Assembly: GCA_021847575.1 (NCBI GenBank)
Contig: JAJZQO010000010.1
Location: 1 to 57,075 of the forward strand
Direction: 5' to 3'
DNA length: 57,075 nt
From: Bacillota bacterium
GTDB taxonomy: Bacteria > Bacillota > Sulfobacillia > JAJZYS01 > JAJYTV01
Within the stretch, counting starts at the first letter, position 1, and each line of letters opens with the position of its first letter. The notes beneath the pieces were generated by a model. The model searched no databases. It was not told the origin of the DNA and worked only from the letters and a program-made list of their open reading frames with translations. Below, piece by piece: positions 17,632 through 28,538 of this stretch. The position numbers were made by a program, and so were the translations under genes.

Positions 17632-18375
17632 CTACTCCGAGAAATCGGCATTGGTGAACACGTCCTGGATGTCATCGTGGTCGTCGAGCGCCTCGAGCAG
17701 CGCCAGGACCTTCTCCTGTTCCGCCCCGCCGACTTCCGTCCGCATCGAGGGATCGTAGGTGAACTCGGCCGAGATCACCTCGACGCCGCGCTCGATGAGG
17801 CCCTGGCGCAGGCTCTGCAGGTCCTCCGGCTTGCCGTAGACCGAGAAGCTGCCGTCCTCCTCCGCCTCGACGTCGTCCGCGCCGATGTCCGCCGCCGTGA
17901 GCAGCAGCTCCTCCTCGTCCCTGGCCGTCACCGCGACGCGCGCGCGGCGCTTGAACATCCACGCTACGCAGCCCGTCTCGCCGAGGGCGCCGCCGTGCTT
18001 CGAGAACAGGTGGCGCAGTTCGGCCGCGGTGCGGTTGCGGTTGTTGGTCATGATGAGAGCCAGGATGGCGATGCCGCCCGCCCCGTAGCCTTCGTACTGC
18101 AGTTCCTCGTAGTCCGCCTCGTCGCCCCCGCCGGCGCCGCGCGCGATCGCGCGCTCGATGTTGCCCGACGGCAGGTTCTCCGCCCTGGCGCGCTCGATCG
18201 CAGTCGCGAGGCGGAAGTTGGCGTCCGGGTTCGGCCCGCCATGGCGGGCGGCTACCGTGATCTCACGCGCCAGCCGCGAGAACACCTTGCCCTTCTGCGC
18301 GTCGACGACGGCCTTGCGGCGCTTGATGTTTGCCCACTTCGAGTGTCCTGACAACGCTGCGGCCCCGGGGGCCAT
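17632..18375 (-). CDS. YebC/PmpR-family protein (probable translation or transcription regulator)
   Basis: About 247 residues with the family core GHSKWANIKRRKAVVDAQKG at the N-terminus, the middle GGIAILALIMTNNRNRTAAE and GGALGETGCVAWMF, and an acidic C-terminus. YebC proteins act on translation of difficult motifs or as transcription regulators. The ATG at 18375 has GAGGAGGG placed almost on top of it. A TTG at 18354 would give the usual M-SGHSKW start but lacks a ribosome site, so the start is uncertain. Conserved neighbourhood with ruvCAB. Confidence 0.93.
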   Translation of the reverse strand: MAPGAAALSGHSKWANIKRRKAVVDAQKGKVFSRLAREITVAARHGGPNPDANFRLATAIERARAENLPSGNIERAIARGAGGGDEADYEELQYEGYGAGGIAILALIMTNNRNRTAAELRHLFSKHGGALGETGCVAWMFKRRARVAVTARDEEELLLTAADIGADDVEAEEDGSFSVYGKPEDLQSLRQGLIERGVEVISAEFTYDPSMRTEVGGAEQEKVLALLEALDDHDDIQDVFTNADFSE

Positions 18376-18416
18376 CCCTCCTCATGCACCAGAATCCCCG
18401 ACCACCGCCGGCACCC

Positions 18417-19130
18417 TCAGCGCGGGAAGATGGGCGGCAGGCTGCGCTTGTGCTGGGACGCCTTGCGCATCGTCTCGACCAGTCCCGCGATCACCGGGCT
18501 GCCGTCGCCCGTCGCAAGATACGTGTCGAGTTCCTGATAGGTCATGCCCATCTCGCTCTCGTCGGTCTGCCCCTCCCACAGGCCCGCCGAGGGTTGCCGG
18601 TCGATGATGCGCGCCGGCACGCCGAGTTCCCTGGCGAGCGCGCGCACCTCGTGCTTCAAATAGCCGCCGATCGGCAGGAGATCCACGCCGCCGTCGCCAT
18701 ACTTCGTGAAGTAGCCGATCTCAAGCTCTGAGCGGTTGCCGGTGCCGAGCACGAGGGCGTTCTTCGCCGCCGCCTCGGCGTAGAGGGTGATCATGCGCAG
18801 GCGTGGTTTGAGATTCGCCACCGCGAGGCGGGGCAGGTTCGGCGGCAGGGCCAGCTGTTCGCGCAGCACCTGCAGCACCGGGCCGAGGTCCACGCTGCGG
18901 TAGCTCATGCCAAGCGTCTCCGCCACGTGCCGCGCGTCCTCCGCGTCGGCGGGATCGCTGTCGCACGGCATGATCACGCCGTACGCCTCGTCGCCGAGGG
19001 CGCGTTTTGCGAGTGCCGCGACCGTCGCGGAATCGATGCCGCCTGAGAGGCCCACCACCGCTGCGACGCGGCCCGCGTCCGCCACCTGGGCACGGATCCA
19101 GTCGGTCAGGCGCTCCACGTCCAAGGGCAA
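18417..19130 (-). CDS. nadE: NAD synthetase (ammonia-dependent)
   Basis: A 237-residue NadE without a glutaminase domain, making NAD from nicotinate adenine dinucleotide with ATP and ammonia. The P-loop VGLSGGIDSATVAALAKRA (about 30-48) is intact, followed by VANLKPRLRMITLY, LGTGNRSELEIGYFTKYGDGG, and the C-terminal PSAGLWEGQTDESEMGMTY and HKRSLPP. TTG at 19130 is the best-placed start after GAAGGGG; GTG at 19118 is possible. It heads the leftward run into yebC and ruvCAB and is divergent from the asparaginase gene. Confidence 0.93.
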   Translation of the reverse strand: MPLDVERLTDWIRAQVADAGRVAAVVGLSGGIDSATVAALAKRALGDEAYGVIMPCDSDPADAEDARHVAETLGMSYRSVDLGPVLQVLREQLALPPNLPRLAVANLKPRLRMITLYAEAAAKNALVLGTGNRSELEIGYFTKYGDGGVDLLPIGGYLKHEVRALARELGVPARIIDRQPSAGLWEGQTDESEMGMTYQELDTYLATGDGSPVIAGLVETMRKASQHKRSLPPIFPR

Positions 19131-19289
19131 GGAGCCCACTCCCCTTCGCTTTGCCGGGTTCGCTGCTGCGTGCGCCGGCAAGCCGGCACGCCCGCCTCGT
19201 ATTGTGCCATGTCCGCACGGAGTTTGGCGAGATCGCGCAGGGCCGGCAGGGAACGCGGCCCGCGGTCGCCAACTGCGCCGGGGAAGGAG

Positions 19290-20234
19290 ATGTTCCGTTT
19301 GCTCATCATTGGCAGTTCGAACGCCCGCGTGGGCCTGCCGCTCGGCATGGCGATCCTGAGGCGGGGCGGCACGGCGCTCGACGCGGTCGAAGCCGCGATC
19401 CGCGCGGTCGAGAGCAATCCGGACGATCACACGGTGGGCCTGGGCGGGCTGCCGAACGTGCTGGGCGTCGTGGAGCTCGACGCGAGCATCATGGACGGCG
19501 CGACGCGCTCCGCAGGGGCCGTCGCCGGCGTCAAAGGCATCGAACACCCGATCTCGCTCGCAAGGCGGGTCATGCAGGATCTGCCGCATGTCCTGCTGGT
19601 GGGCGAGGGCGCCGAGCGCTTCGCCGCCGAATGCGGCTTCGAGACGGCCGAACTCCTGACGGCCGAGGCAAGGGAGATCTACCTGCGGGGCCTGCGCGGC
19701 GAGGAGAACACGCCGTATGCCGGCGCGGCGGCGCGGGCCATGGTGCATCGGCTCGCGATGCAGCCCGAGCGCGCTTCCGGCAAGGACGCCGGAACCGTCA
19801 ACGTCCTGGCGCTCGACAGCCGCGGCGAGATCTGCGCCGGCGTCAGCACGAGCGGCTTCGCCTGGAAGTACCCGGGGCGCGTCGGCGACTCGGCCGTGAT
19901 CGGCGCCGGCAACTATTGCGACGGCCGCTACGGCGCCGCGGCCTGCACCGGGCGCGGTGAACTCGCGATCCGCGGCGCGACAGCCCGCACCGTGGTGCTG
20001 GGCCTCGCGCAGGGGCTCTCCCCCGAGGAGGCCGGCCGCGATGCCTTTGCCGATCTCGACCTGATTCCCGACGCCTACTTCAGCAACATGAACAGCGTCG
20101 TGCTGACGCCCGACGGCCGCCACGCCGGCTTCTCCACGGTCGAGAACCAGATCTACGTCGGCATGGACGAGACATCGAGCGAGGTGCAGTCCTGGCCGCG
20201 CATCTTCGTGCGGTTGAGCGCAAACGCGACCTGA
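19290..20234 (+). CDS. N4-(beta-N-acetylglucosaminyl)-L-asparaginase/isoaspartyl-type Ntn hydrolase
   Basis: A 314-residue Ntn hydrolase of the aspartylglucosaminidase family. The proenzyme would self-cleave before Thr169 in KDAGTVNVLALDSRGEICAG, the nucleophile. Family marks are ALDAVEAAIRAVESNPDD with HTVGLGGLPN, DASIMDGATRSAGAVAG, LVGEGAERFA, and TSGFAWKYPGRVGDSAVIGAGNY. No signal peptide, so cytoplasmic. It would hydrolyse Asn-linked sugar or beta-aspartyl bonds. AAGGAG lies directly against the ATG; a TTG three codons later has better spacing. It is divergent from nadE and convergent with the zinc-ribbon gene across a strong hairpin. Confidence 0.82.
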   Translation: MFRLLIIGSSNARVGLPLGMAILRRGGTALDAVEAAIRAVESNPDDHTVGLGGLPNVLGVVELDASIMDGATRSAGAVAGVKGIEHPISLARRVMQDLPHVLLVGEGAERFAAECGFETAELLTAEAREIYLRGLRGEENTPYAGAAARAMVHRLAMQPERASGKDAGTVNVLALDSRGEICAGVSTSGFAWKYPGRVGDSAVIGAGNYCDGRYGAAACTGRGELAIRGATARTVVLGLAQGLSPEEAGRDAFADLDLIPDAYFSNMNSVVLTPDGRHAGFSTVENQIYVGMDETSSEVQSWPRIFVRLSANAT

Positions 20235-20246
20235 TCCGGGTCGCGC

Positions 20247-20291
20247 GCAGCAGGCTGGGAGCCCGCGCCTCGCGGGCTCCCAGCCTGCTGC
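20247..20291. terminator. Perfect 21-bp inverted repeat, bidirectional terminator
   Basis: Arms 20247-20267 and 20271-20291 are exact complements with a three-base loop (CCT). It sits between the converging asparaginase (+) and zinc-ribbon (-) genes. There is no long T-tract on either side, so it is either a Rho-independent terminator of the GC-only kind or a barrier to read-through. Confidence 0.7.
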
Positions 20292-20301
20292 AGCTTGCAT
20301 C

Positions 20302-20475
20302 TTAGAGGTAGGCGTCGTCGCTCAGGACGAAGGCGTGCACCTGCGCCTCGGCGCCGTGCCTGCATGTGTGGTCACTCCGGCAGGCGTCGCACCAGACGCG
20401 GTGGCAGACCGCGCACTGGAATGCCTTGATCGCCGGATCGCCCGTGTCGTGCCTGCATGTCGGGCAGCGAGCCAT
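20302..20475 (-). CDS. Small zinc-ribbon-like protein (57 aa)
   Basis: A 57-residue protein with cysteine/histidine pairs: CPTCRH at 4-9, CAVCH at 21-25, CDACRSDHTCRH at 29-40. This suggests two zinc sites. The C-terminal VHAFVLSDDAYL is free of cysteines. The ribosome site GAGGAGGGG lies five bases before the ATG, one of the best in the window, which makes it a real gene. It lies 28 bases downstream of isocitrate lyase on the same strand and is probably the last gene of the aceB-aceA transcript. I do not recognise a named family; a small regulatory or adaptor role is a guess. Confidence 0.7.
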   Translation of the reverse strand: MARCPTCRHDTGDPAIKAFQCAVCHRVWCDACRSDHTCRHGAEAQVHAFVLSDDAYL

Positions 20476-20503
20476 GCAATCCCCTCCTCTTCGCGTGCAG
20501 GGA

Positions 20504-21781
20504 TCAGTCCGCGAACTGCGCCTCCTCCGTGGAGCCGCGCAGGGCCGTCGTAGCGGACCGGCCGCCGTTGACGATCAGGTTGACCTCGTCGAAGTAGCCC
20601 GCGCCCACCTCGCGCTGGTGCCTGACGGCGGTGTAACCCTGCGCCTCCGCCTTGAACTCCGCCTCCTGCAGTTGCGAGTAGGCGAGCATGCCGTGCCTGC
20701 GGTAGCCCTGGGCGAGGTCGAACATGCTGTAGTTCAAGGCGTGGAAGCCAGCCAGCGTAATGAACTGGAACTTGTAGCCCATGTCCGCGAGTTCGTCCTG
20801 GAAGCGCTCGAGTTGCTGCTCCGTGAGCTTGCGCCGCCAGTTGAAGGACGGCGAGCAGTTGTAGGCGAGCAGCTTGCCGGGATGAACGCGGTGGATGCCC
20901 GCCGCGAACGCCCGCGCCTCGTCGACGTCGGGCTCCGAGGTCTCGCACCAGATCATGTCGGCGTAGGGCGCGAAGGCGACGCCGCGCGCGATCGCCGCGT
21001 CGAGTCCGCCGGAGCTGACGTGGAAGCCCTCCTGCGTCCGCTCGCCCGTCAGGAAGGGCTGGTCCGCGGGGTCGAGATCCGAGGTTATGAGCGTCGCACC
21101 GAGGGCGTCGGTGCGCGCGACGATGATCGTCGGAACGCCCGCGACATCGGCGGCCAGCCGCGCCGAAACGAGATTGCGCACCGCCGTCGCCGTGGGCACG
21201 AGCACCTTGCCGCCCATATGGCCGCACTTCTTCTCGGACGACAGCTGGTCTTCGAGATGGATCGCCGCAGCGCCCGCCTCGATCAGGTTCCTGACGAGTT
21301 CGTAGACGTTCAGCAGGCCACCGAAGCCAGCCTCCGCGTCGGCCAGGATCGGCGCGAACCAGTGGGTGCCGGACCGTCCCTCGACGGCGTCGATCTGATC
21401 GGCGCGCTGGAGAGCGCGGTTCAGGCGGCGCACGAGCGACGGAACGCTGTTCACGGGGTAGAGCGACTGATCGGGGTAGGTCTCGCCGGCGGCGTTCGCG
21501 TCCGCCGCGACCTGCCAACCGCTGACGTAGATCGCTTCGAGACCCGCCTTGACCTGCTGCACCGCCTGGTTGCCCGTCAGGGCCCCAAGGGCCTGGACGT
21601 GGCGCCGCTCGCGCAACAGCTGCCAGAGCCGCTCGGCCCCGAGCTGCGCCAAGGTGTGCTCGAGGCGCAGCGAGCCGCGCAGCCGCAGCACGTCCTCCTC
21701 GGTGTACGGGCGCGTGACCCCTGCAAAGCGGTCGAGCGGCAGGGGGCGATGGAAGACCTGTGCCGTTCCCTTGTCCTTCAT
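20504..21781 (-). CDS. aceA: Isocitrate lyase
   Basis: A 425-residue enzyme cleaving isocitrate to glyoxylate and succinate. The catalytic loop KKCGHMGGK is intact with its active-site cysteine. [48 protein letters not shown] and YNCSPSFNW are typical. ATG preceded by AAGGAGG at seven bases. It follows aceB by about 90 bases on the same strand, giving a complete glyoxylate shunt. Confidence 0.96.
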   Translation of the reverse strand: MKDKGTAQVFHRPLPLDRFAGVTRPYTEEDVLRLRGSLRLEHTLAQLGAERLWQLLRERRHVQALGALTGNQAVQQVKAGLEAIYVSGWQVAADANAAGETYPDQSLYPVNSVPSLVRRLNRALQRADQIDAVEGRSGTHWFAPILADAEAGFGGLLNVYELVRNLIEAGAAAIHLEDQLSSEKKCGHMGGKVLVPTATAVRNLVSARLAADVAGVPTIIVARTDALGATLITSDLDPADQPFLTGERTQEGFHVSSGGLDAAIARGVAFAPYADMIWCETSEPDVDEARAFAAGIHRVHPGKLLAYNCSPSFNWRRKLTEQQLERFQDELADMGYKFQFITLAGFHALNYSMFDLAQGYRRHGMLAYSQLQEAEFKAEAQGYTAVRHQREVGAGYFDEVNLIVNGGRSATTALRGSTEEAQFAD

Positions 21782-21871
21782 CGTCGGGCCTCCTTCGCAT
21801 TCTCTTGGCGGTGCGTTCGGTGCGGTGCAGTCCCGATCGCCCGCCCGGCGGCGGGACGCGGGGCGGGTGGG

Positions 21872-23437
<1,566 letters not shown>

Positions 23438-23665
23438 CGCCACTCCCCCCTGCTCAGGGCCAGGTCGGCCCGGTTGCGAACAGCCTACCATCGTGGTCGG
23501 CGCGGGTCGCGCGGCGTGCGGCGAACGGTCGCACGCGGCCGGTGAACGGCAATGCTGCGGGGCTGGACTGCAGACCGGCTCCAGGTTCCCTTGCGCGGGA
23601 GGCGATGTACAGGTGGGCATGTCCGTTTCATAATGGTGTGGACAATGCGGCACGGAGCTGAAGCC

Positions 23666-24691
23666 ATGGCCAACGCCGCCCCGGCCAATCCCGGCTTCGT
23701 CTACGAGGGCTACCGCCTCTTCTGGCAGGTGGCCGACCTGCTCATGCAGGATGTCGAGCCTTCGCAGGCGGCCTGGCAGGGCCTTCTCGCCGCACCCGGA
23801 TACAGGGAACTCCTCGACCGGGAGTTCGCGCCCGACTTCTTCCCCGACCACTTCCGCGTGGCGTTCAAGCCATCCCTGGGCGGCAACCTGGCCCAGGTGC
23901 TGCGGGGCGGCTCCTACGCGGGCCTCATCCGGCACTACCTGCACGCGGCCGAGACCCGCGACCACATCGCAAGGGGGATGGCGGCCATCGCCTCGGCCCC
24001 CTTGGCCGATCAGGCGCGCGAGGCCGCGCTGGCCTGGCTGCCGCCGGGGTTCTCGCCGGACTTCCCCACCGTCGCCTTCGTCATCTTCGCTCCCGACGCG
24101 CGCGGCTTCTCGAGCGTCGTGCTGGACGCGGCATTCGCCTGCCAGCTGCCCACGCCCGTGCCGATGCTGGCGCACGAGTATCACCATGTCTTCCGCGAGG
24201 GGCTCAAGGCTCCGCGAACGCCGCCCGACCCGGACGAGGCGGACATGCTCTGGGTCCTCGACCAGCTCGAGACCGAGGGCATCGCGGACCAGATCGACAA
24301 GCGCGACTGGCCCCGTCGCGTGCCCGCAGGGCCTGGCAGGATGTCCGAATACGCCCGACGCTACCTTGAGCACTTCGCCGCGGCGCCCGCCCGTATCCGC
24401 CAGCTCGACGCCCTGCTCACGGCCTGGCGCGACACGCCTGGCGAGCGCAAAGCCATCGGCAGGCGCCTGCGCGCGGCGATCCCGCTCGCCGGTCATCCGA
24501 CAGGCAGCTTCATGGCGCGGCTGATCGAGGGCCGCCTCGGCCGCTTGGCCTGCGTCGGAGCGGTCGGCGATCCCTTCAGGTTCATGCGGCTCTACAGCGC
24601 GGCGGCCCGGGCCGGCGGCATGGGACCGGCGCTCAGCGACGCCGCCCTGGAGGCCGTGGCGGCGCTGGAGCGCAGCTGCCTCACGGCCTGA
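23666..24691 (+). CDS. Putative zinc metalloprotein with HEYHH motif (DUF2268/DUF5700-like)
   Basis: A 341-residue cytoplasmic protein with a gluzincin-type motif [10 protein letters not shown] near residues 170-179 and a possible third ligand in the downstream [13 protein letters not shown] helix (HExxH...E spacing). It is preceded by a strand-rich part ([23 protein letters not shown]). This matches the layout of DUF2268/DUF5700 predicted Zn-dependent proteases. No signal peptide. ATG at 23666, eight bases after GGAG. Monocistronic; divergent from aceB. Substrate unknown. Confidence 0.65.
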   Translation: MANAAPANPGFVYEGYRLFWQVADLLMQDVEPSQAAWQGLLAAPGYRELLDREFAPDFFPDHFRVAFKPSLGGNLAQVLRGGSYAGLIRHYLHAAETRDHIARGMAAIASAPLADQAREAALAWLPPGFSPDFPTVAFVIFAPDARGFSSVVLDAAFACQLPTPVPMLAHEYHHVFREGLKAPRTPPDPDEADMLWVLDQLETEGIADQIDKRDWPRRVPAGPGRMSEYARRYLEHFAAAPARIRQLDALLTAWRDTPGERKAIGRRLRAAIPLAGHPTGSFMARLIEGRLGRLACVGAVGDPFRFMRLYSAAARAGGMGPALSDAALEAVAALERSCLTA

Positions 24692-24700
24692 TAGCCGCAA

Positions 24701-24730
24701 GCGCCGCCCCGGGCGTGTCCGGAGCGGCGC
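24701..24730. terminator. GC-rich hairpin after the HEYHH gene
   Basis: Arms GCGCCGC and GCGGCGC with an inner CCGG/CCGG pairing, ten bases after the stop of the upstream gene. No T-tract, so a weak call. Confidence 0.35.
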
Positions 24731-24953
24731 CGCCTATGTATTGCAACTCCCAAGCGCAATACACTCTATTGACGCCCGCCTGGCACAATGCGCCAGAACC
24801 CGACCCACGTCGCCAACGTGCAGACCGCCACTGCGCAGCATGCGACGTCCTCGTTCACCTACGCCCGGCGTCACGCGCCCTGCCCGTTGGGTGAACCGAA
24901 GCGCCGCACTTTTGCGTCGGGACGCTCGTCTTCGTGGTACCCATAAAGGGATC

Positions 24954-25856
24954 CTAGCGCGCAGGCGCCATTGTACGGGCGTAGCGGACCGCATTGTAAC
25001 CGAGGGCCTGCACGGCGTAGCGGTCTTGCCCGATCGCGAACACCGCCTCGGACGGCGCATCCTGGCCAGCCGCGTAGACGGCGACCCCGTTCTGGCCGGG
25101 CAGCTGCCCGTCTAGGTAGCTCGCCGCCTCACGCACCGCGAGCGTCGTAGGGTTGCCCCATTCGGCCGGCGCCCACGGCCCCACCCAGAATGTCCAGCCG
25201 CCCTCGCGCCATGTGACGGCCTCCATCGCCCCCTGCCCCGCGCCGATGACGAAGGTCGTGGCAACGATGCCGTGGCCGAGGTCCACTGTTCCCTGCGCGG
25301 CGTTCTTCATCGTCTCGACCTTTGGTAGCGGGATCCACTGCGAGAGGCCGAGGTTCCCGCCGGGTGCGGCGCCGATCACGTTCATGAGCAGTTCCGCGTT
25401 TCCGAACCGGGCCTGCGGAGCATTGAACGGAATCGGCCGCTTCGGTCCGTAGCCGAGCGAGACGCGATACCCATGCTGCGTGATGCTGAAGTTCGCGTCG
25501 ATCGTCCCTTGCGGGGCAATCTGGCCCTCGAGCTTTGGCAGGTACACGAGTAGCGGAGCGCTCGCAAGCTGGCGGCCGAGTTCGCTGCGCGCCATGCCAT
25601 ACGTACGCCGCCATTCCGTATGGCGCGCGACATGGCTCGCCGGGTGCGGCCCACGCCCGTGCAGCTGCAGGTGTACGAGCGCGGCGACCAGGAATAGCGC
25701 GGCAACCGTCGCGACGCTCGCCAGAAGCCAGCGGCGGCCGCCACCGCGGGGCGCCGAGCCCAGGCGTGCGGCGAGCGCCGCGCGGTCCGGCTCGATGCCG
25801 GCTCGCTCCAAGGCACGCGGCAGGTCCCGCAGCGTCTCTTCGATCGTTCTCTTCAT
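24954..25856 (-). CDS. Membrane-anchored partner (putative anti-sigma) of the ECF sigma factor
   Basis: A 300-residue single-span protein: cytoplasmic N-terminus (1-40), helix WLLASVATVAALFLVAALVHL (about 43-63), and a large extracytoplasmic domain ending in RTMAPAR. No ZAS (HxxxCxxC) motif is present, so it is not a classic zinc anti-sigma factor. Its GTG/ATG region overlaps the upstream sigma gene stop by four bases, the usual arrangement for an ECF regulator. The outer domain is rich in beta strands and lacks recognisable family motifs. Confidence 0.65.
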   Translation of the reverse strand: MKRTIEETLRDLPRALERAGIEPDRAALAARLGSAPRGGGRRWLLASVATVAALFLVAALVHLQLHGRGPHPASHVARHTEWRRTYGMARSELGRQLASAPLLVYLPKLEGQIAPQGTIDANFSITQHGYRVSLGYGPKRPIPFNAPQARFGNAELLMNVIGAAPGGNLGLSQWIPLPKVETMKNAAQGTVDLGHGIVATTFVIGAGQGAMEAVTWREGGWTFWVGPWAPAEWGNPTTLAVREAASYLDGQLPGQNGVAVYAAGQDAPSEAVFAIGQDRYAVQALGYNAVRYARTMAPAR

Positions 25857-26332
25857 CCTTTACATGCCTCCTCGAGCAACTGGCGGAGCATGGCGCGCGC
25901 CCGAAAGAGCCGGCTGCGCACCGTGCCTTCCGGAATTCCGAGCATCGTCGCCGCCTCGTGCGCGCTCAGCCCCTGGTAGTAGACGAGCGCGATCACCTGA
26001 CGCAGAGCCGCAGGCAGTCCGAGGATCGCCTCGATGACCGCACGCTCCTCGTAACGCGTTGCGGGGTCGGGTCCCGAACCCGCAAGGTCGTCCGGCAATT
26101 CCTCCGCCGCGTGCCTTGTACGCGCGCGCTGCATGTTCCGTGCCGCGTTTAGGGTCACCTTGTTCAGCCAGGCCTTCGGATCGCGGATCGCGCCGAGGTG
26201 TCGGTATGCCTGAAGGAACACGTTCTGGGTGATGTCGTCAGCCATCGCGGCGTCGCCCGTGTAGAGGTAGGCCTGCTGGTAGACGCTCCGCGCGTAGGTC
26301 TGCATGAGAAGCTCGAGCGTCGTCGTCCCCAC
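25853..26332 (-). CDS. ECF-subfamily RNA polymerase sigma factor
   Basis: A 159-residue sigma-70 ECF factor. Region 2 reads AYLYTGDAAMADDITQNVFLQAYRHLGAI with the following DPKAWLNKVTLNAARNMQR. Region 4 reads LPAALRQVIALVYYQGLSAHEAATMLGIPEGTVRSRLFRARAML. It overlaps the downstream membrane protein gene and is probably held by it. Target promoters are not evident. Confidence 0.9.
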   Translation of the reverse strand: MGTTTLELLMQTYARSVYQQAYLYTGDAAMADDITQNVFLQAYRHLGAIRDPKAWLNKVTLNAARNMQRARTRHAAEELPDDLAGSGPDPATRYEERAVIEAILGLPAALRQVIALVYYQGLSAHEAATMLGIPEGTVRSRLFRARAMLRQLLEEACKG

Positions 26333-26817
26333 CCCCGCACCTATCTAGAACCCGGTGCGCGCTGAATCGTTCACGTCCCGTCGCGCGATCCGCGCACCCA
26401 CCACCCGCCCCCGCTTGTCCAGGCCATCCTGACACGGCCGCCGCCAACGCGCCATCCACCGACGGGGTGCAACTTATTTTCCCGACGTAGTCCCACCGGT
26501 CACGCCGCTTACGATCGGAATGGTGACCGGTGCCAGGTTGCCGAGACACTCGCACGAGTCAGGCAGGCCCGTTGCGTCGAGATCCGGGCCGGAGTGCTCA
26601 GCTTCTACACTACCCGGCGTATCACCGGGCAGAAGCCGATGTGCAGCATTTGTTGACAATTAGCAGGAGCGTCAACGGACCCGTTCAACACGTGTGGGGC
26701 GGTTGGAGATCGCACGCAATGATCCGCCAACGTTGAATGACCGCTTGCCAAATCCGCCTTGTCCTGCCTGCCCTCCCCGAACTCTTGCGCTGGTCGGGCG
26801 CAGGGTCAACTGGCTGC
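26333..26817. other. Gene-poor stretch upstream of the ECF sigma gene
   Basis: Nothing coding can be supported. G+C drops compared with the flanks. The leftward promoter of the sigma gene should be near 26340-26500, but no clear element was found. Confidence 0.4.
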
Positions 26818-27006
26818 GGCTCACTTGGTACCCGTCTTGACCACCGTGCCCGAGCTGCCACCCGCTCCGCCGATCGGAATCGTGATCGGCGTCGGGCCGC
26901 CGCCCTGGACCACCGTCGACGGCACCTTGCCCGCGATCCACTCCTGCGCCACCGGCACCTGCACCTTGAGATGCACCTCGTCGCTCACCAAGGGGACAAT
27001 GATTTG
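26818..27006 (-). pseudogene. Duplicated 3' end of yunB
   Basis: The last 60 codons of the yunB gene at 28539-29270 recur here without the rest. From 26867 to 27006 I count one difference in 140 bases against 28588-28727 (G versus A, giving Pro instead of Leu). From the stop codon (26821) to 26866 the copies differ at several places. Similarity ends abruptly at 27006. A readable frame continues to 27069 but lacks the N-terminal membrane anchor and body, so this is a fragment. Confidence 0.85.
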
Positions 27007-27014
27007 AAGTATCG

Positions 27015-27356
27015 TCACGACATGGAGTACGTTGAGACATACTCGTAGGAACCTGCGATGGTTTCCCAAGGGCCAGCGAGATCTGCGCTTTGCGCGTCAG
27101 CTTTGAGCGTGAGGCGCCGAACGGATGCCAGACTCCCGATGCGTAGATGGACCTTCAACGCCGGAGGAAAGGGGAAGTCTGGACTGGACCACAACTCCAT
27201 GTAGTCGATGAACTCCCTCACGACTCGATTCTTCTGTTCCACGGAAAGCTGAGCAGCGGGAACCGGACGCTCTACGCAAGCGTCTTGCTCGCAAAGCAGA
27301 CGGAACCCGGATCGCCCGCGCAGATCGGGGGACACGTCGACCTGGTGATATCGCAT
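27015..27356 (-). other. Unassigned open frame next to the yunB fragment
   Basis: A 113-codon frame with a plausible amino-acid mix (for example SVEQKNRVVREFIDYMEL and LKVHLRIGSLASVRRLTLKA), but no family I recognise and no good ribosome site. It may be debris of an inserted gene. Kept only because it is less shadow-like than other frames nearby. Confidence 0.2.
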
Positions 27357-27369
27357 GACATTGGGTGTT

Positions 27370-27577
27370 CGCGCTGCAGGGCATCATTCGCAGCGCAGAC
27401 GGCGGCCGGACCTTCGATGAGATCGCTCTCCCGACGCAAGAGTTGCCTGAGAGCCTCTCCCCTCCCGAGAGCCTGTCGTTCGGCGACCCCGTCCATGGCT
27501 GGCTGCTCGCCGATGGCGTACTCTACTCCACCTCGGATGGCGGGAGCGTCTGGCGTCAAGTCACATACCGGCAGTGA
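27370..27577 (+). pseudogene. C-terminal fragment of a BNR/Asp-box (YCF48-like) repeat protein
   Basis: About 70 codons: IIRSADGGRTFDEI, then DPVHGWLLADGVLYSTSDGG and VWRQVT. This is the S-x-D-G-G-x-T-W and hGW pattern of beta-propeller repeats at the end of a larger secreted protein. No start signal and no N-terminal repeats, so a remnant. Confidence 0.5.
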
Positions 27578-27725
27578 GACTCGCTCGCTCTCCACCTGTC
27601 GGCGAGTCCCCGGTGTTGCGTTGTCCATGGCCCTCCCGCGACGAGCCGGCAAGATCATGCAATAACATGGCGTTCTCTCAAGCCTGCCTCGGGCGACGTT
27701 CAGTTTCCCCGCGCTGTTCGAGCAT

Positions 27726-27754
27726 TTCACAATCCTGCGTCTCTGTGGTATGAT
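27726..27754 (+). promoter_or_regulatory. SigA-type promoter of the toxin-antitoxin pair
   Basis: TTCACA (27726-27731), a 17-base spacer, and TATGAT (27749-27754), each five of six to consensus, about 35 bases before the antitoxin ATG. Confidence 0.65.
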
Positions 27755-27789
27755 CTTTCGTAAGCGCTTCAGTATGCGGAGTGGTGAGT

Positions 27790-28026
27790 ATGTCCGTAGC
27801 CAGAGTCACTCTCAGTCTGCCGGAGTCCGACGTTAGGGAACTGAAACATCTCGCTACGAAGTGGGGCACCACATCAAGCGGGGCTGTGGCTCGGTTGGTT
27901 GAAGACTATCGCGCAAGACAGCTTGACCTCGCGATGGCGGAGGGATATGCCGCTCTCGCCAGTGTACAGGCTCAAGAGACTGAAGTAGCTCTCCGCGCCC
28001 AGGCCGAGGTTGTGCTGCGTGATTAG
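27790..28026 (+). CDS. Ribbon-helix-helix antitoxin of a MazEF-type module
   Basis: A 78-residue protein with an N-terminal RHH DNA-binding motif (ARVTLSLPESDVRELKHLATKWGTTSS) and a C-terminal helical part likely to wrap the toxin. It starts at ATG 27790, eight bases after CGGAG; two GTGs just upstream are poorer. It overlaps the toxin gene by eight bases, the usual coupling. It would repress its own promoter with the toxin (family knowledge). Confidence 0.75.
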   Translation: MSVARVTLSLPESDVRELKHLATKWGTTSSGAVARLVEDYRARQLDLAMAEGYAALASVQAQETEVALRAQAEVVLRD

Positions 28027-28366
28027 GCGCGGTGAAATCTATTGGGTCGATTGGTCGCCCGGCCGCGGAAGCGAGCAGGGTGGTCTTAGACCTGCGCTCG
28101 TCATTCAAAACGACATTGGGAATCAGTACAGCTCAACAACGATCGTTGTTGCAGTCAGTACCAAGGTGCCTCCAAAGGCGTATCCATTTCAGGTGCTAAT
28201 ATCGTCTTCCGAGAGCGGTTTGCCGGAAAACAGCGTCGTTAAGTGTGAGCAGATCATGACGATTGATTCCACACGCCTTAGAGAACGCCTTGGCCAGTTG
28301 CCCTTTGCAAAAATCGTTGAGGTGGATAGTGCCATATGCCGAAGTCTCGGACTGAGTTGCAGATGA
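28019..28366 (+). CDS. MazF/PemK-family endoribonuclease toxin
   Basis: A 115-residue toxin. It opens IRRGEIYWVDWSPGRGSEQGGLRPALVIQNDIGN, the MazF N-terminal strand-loop with conserved RP-x-L-V-x-x-N. The central TTIVVAVST and the C-terminal SVVKCEQIMTIDSTRL (the Q-x-x-T-I-D catalytic neighbourhood) follow. GTG start at 28019 preceded by GAGGT at eight bases. It cleaves mRNA at short sequences in characterised homologues. Lower G+C than the flanks and insertion between two yunB copies suggest acquisition. Confidence 0.88.
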   Translation: MIRRGEIYWVDWSPGRGSEQGGLRPALVIQNDIGNQYSSTTIVVAVSTKVPPKAYPFQVLISSSESGLPENSVVKCEQIMTIDSTRLRERLGQLPFAKIVEVDSAICRSLGLSCR

Positions 28367-28538
28367 CTCTGATTTGGCCCAAGCGCGCTCCCCTAGCTTA
28401 CGGTGACCGCTGCAACTGAACCAACTACGTTTGCGTGCTGCACGCAAGGCCTGGACCGGTGGCATGGTCAACGCCCTTGCCGGCCTCTCCGGCGTTGCGG
28501 CCGCCATACTCGGTGGATCGCTCACGGATCCGAACGGC

